This document shows positions 58,633-64,000 of a DNA stretch of 64,000 nt, one piece after another. The notes under the pieces are model-generated. The model was not told the origin of the DNA. It searched no databases and saw only the letters and a list, made by a program, of their open reading frames with translations. Location: assembly GCF_041381155.1 (NCBI RefSeq), contig NC_091149.1:13842609-13906608 (forward strand), given 5' to 3'. The position numbers and the translations under genes were made by a program. The stretch is from Argopecten irradians. Its lineage: Eukaryota; Mollusca; Bivalvia; Pectinida; Pectinidae. Every line of letters begins with the position of its first letter. The first letter of the stretch is position 1.

Positions 58633-60153
58633 ATGGCAACATCAATTATCCAGACAGCGGAAGACCAGATCACATGTACGATTTGTCTAGAAATATTCCA
58701 GGAACCTAAAGCCTTGCCATGTCTACATTCATTTTGTAAGAAATGTATCAGCAATTACATTATAGAGGGACATTCGCAAAATCCTCACCGAAACGGATAC
58801 CATTGCCCAGTATGCCGCCGATACGTCTCGGTTCCATTGCATATGAAACAAAACCCGAAACGGTGGGTAGATCAACTGGTCAGCAACCACGTGATCAGTA
58901 CAATGATTGATGCTTACAGAACACCAACGAAGACCGAGCACTGTAAAGAACATCCTCAAAAAGAGCTTGGCCATTTCTGTGTTGATCACAATAAGTCTAT
59001 ATGTTCGATATGCTGCCAAGACCATCGACAATGCAACTACGTTCTCACTCAAAATGAGTCGCAGATCAAAGCTGAAAGGTTAAAAAATTCAGATGCCGTG
59101 AAACTGTCAAGGCAAAGCAACTTGGAACAAGATCTAAGTCTTCTATCTGAACAATGCGACCTTCTCGAGAAAACCATTGATAAGGAGCGTAACACGTGGA
59201 CATTTCTACATCAGTCAGACCAACATCTTCGAGGAGAAATTTATTCGATGAGGAAAAGGATCAGTGAGTTGATCCGACAACGCAAAGATGAGAAGGTGAA
59301 AGATATATCAACAGAGACAAACAACTCGTCTGAACAAACATACAATCCTAAGGATGAGCATGTCCATACCATCAAACTTCCGTTTCAAGGAAAACCGTCA
59401 TGGATCACGGGCATTGTGATTTTACCGTCAGGAAAACTACTACTTGTGGACCACGCGAATGCAGTCCTGACCGTACAGAGTCTTTTTCTCAACTGTGTGT
59501 GTTCCACAAACATCCACCCAGCACCCTATGATGTTGTTTGCATATCGTCGACTCACGATCAGGTTTTAATGTCCATTCCCGATACGCAGGAACTCCTGAG
59601 ATGTGACGTTTCACAGGACGGTTCAGTGTTGCTTGGACGTAAATTAAAAACCAGCATCACATGCAAGGCGATAGCTTCTGATGATAGATATGTGGCCGTC
59701 TGCTCCAGTTCTGAGCTACAGATATTTGAAACTGATGGAGAGTTGTGGATGTTAAATTTAGATGAATCCTACGAATCTACAAAGTTTACATATGTCACCA
59801 TGACGTCATCAGAGCAGAAGGTGTTCATCACTGACCAAATTTATTCAGAACCGCACATTAAATGCATGAATTTTCACGGAGATACCCTGTGGAAGGTTGC
59901 AGATCGTCAAATCGGTATATGTACAGGCATTTGCGTCACAGGTACACAAATACTGGTGACGTCAAAGGACTCAGGGAAAATCTTTTCATTGTCTTTCAAT
60001 GGCGATGACTTGAAAGCCTACAGCAGCAATACCCTATTGGTGCCATGGAAACTTCATACGTCATCAAGACAGAACATAATATGTGTTTCTCAGCACAACA
60101 GAACATTGTCAGAGGAAGATAGGCGTTTGGTGAAAGCATTCCATATAATATGA
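58633..60153 (+). CDS. TRIM family protein: RING, B-box, coiled coil, C-terminal propeller-like domain
   Basis: Single coding exon, 506 residues. The RING is C3HC4 with Cys15, Cys18, Cys30, His32, Cys35, Cys38, Cys58 and Cys61 (CTICLEIF, CLHSFCKKC, CPVC). A B-box spans about 104-134 (CKEH, FCVDH, ICSICCQDHRQC), with Cys134 where a His is usual. A coiled coil covers about 140-235. Residues 246-506 form a repeat-like beta domain (LPFQGKPSWITGI, ILPSGKLLLVDHAN and recurring strands) like the NHL-type propellers of bivalve TRIM2/3/45/71-like proteins. A conserved RING implies E3 ubiquitin ligase activity in the cytoplasm; substrates are unknown. The ATG at 58633 sits in a strong context (CACCATGG). 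An upstream ATG at 58595 opens a frame that overlaps the start and ends inside the RING coding region, which could damp translation. Lies in a locally duplicated locus. Confidence 0.94.
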   Translation: MATSIIQTAEDQITCTICLEIFQEPKALPCLHSFCKKCISNYIIEGHSQNPHRNGYHCPVCRRYVSVPLHMKQNPKRWVDQLVSNHVISTMIDAYRTPTKTEHCKEHPQKELGHFCVDHNKSICSICCQDHRQCNYVLTQNESQIKAERLKNSDAVKLSRQSNLEQDLSLLSEQCDLLEKTIDKERNTWTFLHQSDQHLRGEIYSMRKRISELIRQRKDEKVKDISTETNNSSEQTYNPKDEHVHTIKLPFQGKPSWITGIVILPSGKLLLVDHANAVLTVQSLFLNCVCSTNIHPAPYDVVCISSTHDQVLMSIPDTQELLRCDVSQDGSVLLGRKLKTSITCKAIASDDRYVAVCSSSELQIFETDGELWMLNLDESYESTKFTYVTMTSSEQKVFITDQIYSEPHIKCMNFHGDTLWKVADRQIGICTGICVTGTQILVTSKDSGKIFSLSFNGDDLKAYSSNTLLVPWKLHTSSRQNIICVSQHNRTLSEEDRRLVKAFHII

Positions 60154-62015
60154 AGATTTTATTTACTATTTACGTTTTTCTAAAGGGACGATACTTTCAC
60201 GAACTCAATGGATATGGTTGTGATATGGAAACTTATTTAGGACGAAAGTATTTAGAAGATCGCATTTAAGCTTGTAGACACCTTGTTTCTTTTTTTCTCT
60301 CCATTTTTTGCATTTTATAGCGAACTTTTGACCCGTGAACATTATACCATACGGTGCCATTTAAGTTCGAATGATAGTAAAGCATCCGTATGATTTTTAA
60401 TTCATATTGAAGGATTTCCCTAAATACATACGAATATGTCCCCAATAGAAATCACGGAAAATAAGTAAACTGAATGTACATGTTACAATGAGAACATTAG
60501 CCTATAATAGCAGTGGATTAAGCGACTTTGTGGTAGACTAACTGTTTTAATGGTATTGATATTTATTGATGTGGAATTGTTTCAACGTTCACGTTTTACA
60601 AGTAAAAATCATCATCATTGTTTCAACTTCAAGGCTTTTTGTAGTCAATTGTAAGGATAAATGAAACTTAATAATTGTAGATTATTTATTTATTTAGTAT
60701 ATTGAAAATGACATAAAAACATCAGTTTTGATGGGTTTTTTGTACGGAGCGGGGAAGAAGAAAGTAGCCAGGTGGTATCTACTAGCAGGTTAAATTGAAA
60801 TTTGATTGAAATTGGTCATTTTGGATCTTACAAAAAGCGGCCTTCTTAAGCAGGTGTTTGTAATATAGAGGTGGTCGATTAGACAATTTTTTTTGTATGT
60901 TGGTGTTTTGATAGTAATAACAACAACCTTGTTGCACACTTTCGATAGAGACACTGTTGGATTTGCTTATTTGTATTAATGTAAATATGCCTCAGAAATA
61001 AGAATATATAGACTGGTAACGCTATAATTGTAAACAGGAATAGTTTCGGGTATGGATATTTGTGTTTTAAGTCAACGTTCAAACAGTTCATATAAGGGTT
61101 TCCTTTATATGAGAGAGGATTATTGTAAAAAAAATATAGTTTTAGAAATTCATTTTCGCGTTTTCATGTCTGATGTGTTTTTCGCGGTGATATAATTTGG
61201 TGATTTAAACTTAAATGATTCTACTGATCATATCCACTAAAATATTATTCTATTGATCCTGTGTTTGGAACATTTTTGCGGCGATTACTTTTCCAGTTCA
61301 CCGTAAAATACGCGGAAATCAGCGTATTTACAGTAAAAGAATCCGAAGTGAAATCAGTCTTGTTTTCAGTAAAGGGATGCGAAGTAAAAATAATCGAAAA
61401 TGTCCACACCACGAAATATTCCACTGATACATATCTGTTACTTGGACATTTGTTAGACTGAATACATGATTAGTATTTGTGTTTGACGAAAACATCTGGT
61501 GGAGGATATTTAAATAAAAGGAATAAACAATGTCTCCGGGTTTTTAGTTGTCATTTTATGAGTAAGGCCATTTTTCTGGTTTGTTTCTTCGTGAATATGA
61601 TTTCATATAAAACTCTCCTATTGTCATATATAGAACAAAGGTCGATTGGCCTTATGGCAGTTTTTATTATAGAAATGTTTACATTCTAAAGTTAATTGAT
61701 TGAAGTATATAGCGGTAATTTCACGAAAAATGATACTCCATCACACATATCATTATACATGGAATTTCCATCAACGATAATTTTGTATGATAAATAAACT
61801 CTTTTTTGAAACTAATAATAAAGACATATGCATGATGTAAAATCTATAAAAAAAAGTATGCCCTTGACTAAAATTAACGAATTAATCTCTCTATACTAAT
61901 ATCGCATACTCATTCGAATAGGAAATCTCAATAATAAGTAAAAAGATCATCAATGCTATCAAATGCGTGACGCGATGCCCCGTTCTTGGTGATGATCAAA
62001 TTCGCTAAAAATAAT

Positions 62016-62146
62016 ATGCAAATAAAGAAATAGATTTAAAGTCTGTGTATATAAAACGCCGACATTCAGTGCTTTGTCAGACAGCTGAGAGGCGGAAGGC
62101 CACCAGCTTCATACTTACAATATTACGTTGACTGTCGTCTAATATG
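62016..62146 (+). promoter_or_regulatory. Second copy of the TRIM-type promoter and first exon (donor lost)
   Basis: ATGCAAAT at 62016-62023, TATATAAAA at 62048-62056 (spacing 32), then the conserved gctttgtcagacagctgaga and ggcggaaggcc. Similarity stops at about 62146 (gactgtcgtctaa), before the splice donor. The following DNA matches the downstream flank of the TRIM gene, so this unit seems to have lost its gene body. Confidence 0.55.
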
Positions 62147-62584
62147 TTACAAATAGCGAAACTTTTTATTTATTGTAAATATTCCTTAGAAATAAGAATA
62201 CAGAGACTGGTAACGCTATAATTGCAAACAGGGACAGTTTAATATTTACATTTTTATTCAATTTTAATGAAATTAAAGAAAAGAAGATGATGATAAGTGT
62301 AGTTTTAACGGTAAGCTAATAACGTTCGCAACTCTACGAAATTATTAATCTCGTTTTAAATTCAGATTTAAAAAATAAAATTCGTTTTGAAAAAGTAGTT
62401 GGCGTTTAAATACTAGGGGCCTTAACGGTCATCTGACTATTGACACAATACAACACCTCAAAGGATAAAGTAGTTGCAAACAATTAAGGCAATGAAAAAC
62501 GATTCTTTTAATAGAAGATGTTCAGGTTATAATATATTTGAAAAAAAATAAAATGAAATAGTTTAAATTAAAATCAATTGAATT

Positions 62585-62705
62585 AAGATCAAGGTCATTC
62601 ATTCCAGCATGTCACATGCTCACAAGTTATTCACAAATGTTGTTTAAAGATTTTAGCCTATTTGACCCCCGCGACCTTGAATGAAGATCATGGTCATTCA
62701 TTTTG
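62585..62705 (+). repeat. Dispersed repeat (gaccttgaatgaagatca), second copy
   Basis: Shares landmarks with 7195-7300. It appears to have inserted into the right copy of the segmental duplication, because the left copy lacks it. Confidence 0.55.
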
Positions 62706-63690
62706 GGGGATATAATTGGCAGCAAACAAACTTGTATAAAGGAGTATAGTCTGGGAATCTTTCACATCTTCAAATAATATATCATATTGTAAAAATCGAT
62801 TTGTATCAGTCTTAAGAAATAGAGATGACCTATACCTGATATCGACAAGTAAATTGAATGAGATAAGGACAATAGGTATTTTGTGTTTAGAGGGATTCCA
62901 AATAGCTACGTTAAACATGTAACGTTTTTTAAATTCATTTTAGTGTATATCAAATCAATGATACAAATATAGAAGCGCAAAAGCAACACAACAAAACATT
63001 TAGCTCATTAAATATTTAACAAGCACATAATTTGTAACTTATAGTTAAAATATTTATATTAATGGTACATATCTGCACACTGTACATAAAATGTTATAAA
63101 TGCTAGTCTTCCAACTATAAAAAAAATCATTATGTTGATTGATTACATTCTATAGATGTCAAAAGTGGAATAATCAATCTCTCCCTAGACATGATGTAGG
63201 GTTAATTTCCCAAAGATGTCGACGCGGGTTAGAATGGCTATGCTAACAATTAAACATGTCTATCAACATTACCATATAAATATACATATCAAATCTCAAT
63301 CCTAACATACCAAAATAAGTACAAAACTTAAAACATAGATTCACGCTGAAGTTTTTATATATACAATTCAACATTGTCATATACATAAAAACCAAATGTG
63401 AATTGGATATTCGAATTGAAAATCAATCGTCATGCTTTTAAATTCCACCAATGAATTAGACCGTTAATACTAATTTATAGTAATTTTTTAATTATGTCAT
63501 TGTTGTTCACCTAACTGCAATTTATATATTGCATACAAGGTCAAACCGTAATTAACATACGAAATTTTAATATCTAGTAATGAGATGATGTATGATGAAT
63601 TTAAATTAGGTATTCCCTTAATCAAATTCTATTTTAAATGCACGACGTCTAGCCTCGTTCTGGATGATGATCAAATTCGCTAAAAATAAT

Positions 63691-63841
63691 ATGCAAATAA
63701 AGGAATAAATTGGAAAGTCTGTGTATATAAGACGCCGTCATTCACTGCTTTGTCAGACAGCTGAGAGGCGGAAGGCCAACAACGTCCTACCTACAATACT
63801 ACGTTGGCTGTCGTCTAACAGGAGCTAATGATTTTATACAG
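63691..63841 (+). promoter_or_regulatory. Third plus-strand copy of the TRIM-type promoter and first exon (complete)
   Basis: ATGCAAAT at 63691-63698, TATATAAG at 63724-63731 (spacing 33), the conserved leader, an out-of-frame ATG and the donor ACAG|GTTTGT with exon end 63841, as at 57304. Its gene lies beyond the right edge. Confidence 0.6.
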
Positions 63842-64000
63842 GTTTGTTTTGGATATATTCAAAGACCAAAACATTAGCGCAGTATAACACTACTGAAATG
63901 CGAAAACATTAAAAGGCGTCCGGTCGGAATTTGACGTTAGAACATAACAGAGTACTACCGGGACGTCACCAATACAACAAAAGTCAAATGACCGTTATTC

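Larger units (their letters stand above)
62310..63895 (+). repeat. Segmental duplication, right copy
   Basis: Parallel to 55890-57345, with an extra piece at about 62420-62710 containing the dispersed repeat also seen at 7195-7300. It ends with a complete promoter plus first-exon module, so a further TRIM-type gene is expected just past the window. Confidence 0.8.
60154..64000 (+). other. Downstream of the TRIM gene: duplicated promoter units without visible coding exon
   Basis: A short block at 60980-61045 (aaataagaatatatagactg, gtaacgctataattgtaaac) recurs at 62165-62245 directly after the second promoter copy. The rest is AT-rich, with a dispersed repeat at 62585-62705. No RING or propeller sequence was recognised up to the right edge. 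Confidence 0.6.

Noticed and set aside
58729-59052. 107-residue frame antisense to the TRIM gene
   Set aside because: Shadow of the TRIM coding exon.

Overview
The window looks like nuclear DNA of a bivalve mollusc, probably a scallop-like species. This is inferred from AT-rich sequence, small exons with GT-AG introns, a C1q-domain gene, duplicated TRIM genes, and a dense load of short interspersed elements whose 3' ends read 'GTTAATAGGACGTTAA(T)' followed by CAAA repeats, a form I associate with bivalve genomes. I see no rRNA, true tRNA gene, CRISPR array or viral element.

Layout: (1) 1-16960, minus: 5' part of a secreted cysteine-rich protein made of repeated GCC2/GCC3 (ephrin-receptor-like) modules. 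Fifteen exons join in one open frame of 703 codons and run off the left edge. Its introns hold local duplications that copied pieces of exon-intron borders. (2) 16961-21802: head-to-head intergenic region with MITEs and a full-length SINE. (3) 21803-32587, plus: a complete six-exon gene for a 312-residue secreted protein. It matches the N-terminal ectodomain of EGFR/ErbB (signal peptide, receptor L domain 1, first part of the furin-like region) and stops before the dimerisation arm. Its 8-kb first intron holds a minisatellite of about 40 units. (4) 32588-38310: repeats plus an unexplained, less AT-rich stretch. (5) 38311-39276, plus: single-exon secreted coiled-coil C1q-domain protein. (6) 39277-48744: nested repeats (SINE and LINE insertions with target-site duplications, two fold-back elements, a TTAA-flanked MITE). 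(7) 48745-52163, minus: a TRIM-like gene that encodes only the C-terminal propeller-like half. (8) 55890-64000, plus: a tandemly duplicated TRIM locus with one intact RING/B-box/coiled-coil/propeller gene (58633-60153) and further promoter copies downstream.

The most notable regulatory signal is a core promoter module, an octamer ATGCAAAT placed 32-33 bp upstream of a TATATAA box. It occurs four times: upstream of the intact TRIM gene, on the minus strand upstream of the headless TRIM-like gene, and twice more to the right. The two most complete plus-strand copies (57.2 and 63.7 kb) and the minus-strand copy are each followed by a noncoding first exon ending ACAG|GTTTG. The copy at 62.0 kb has lost that donor, and its gene body seems to have been deleted. 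The copy at 63.7 kb predicts another TRIM paralogue beyond the window.

The genes fit extracellular sensing or adhesion (GCC2/GCC3 protein, truncated ErbB ectodomain, C1q protein) and intracellular ubiquitin or innate-type signalling (TRIM), but nothing in the sequence shows that they act in one pathway.
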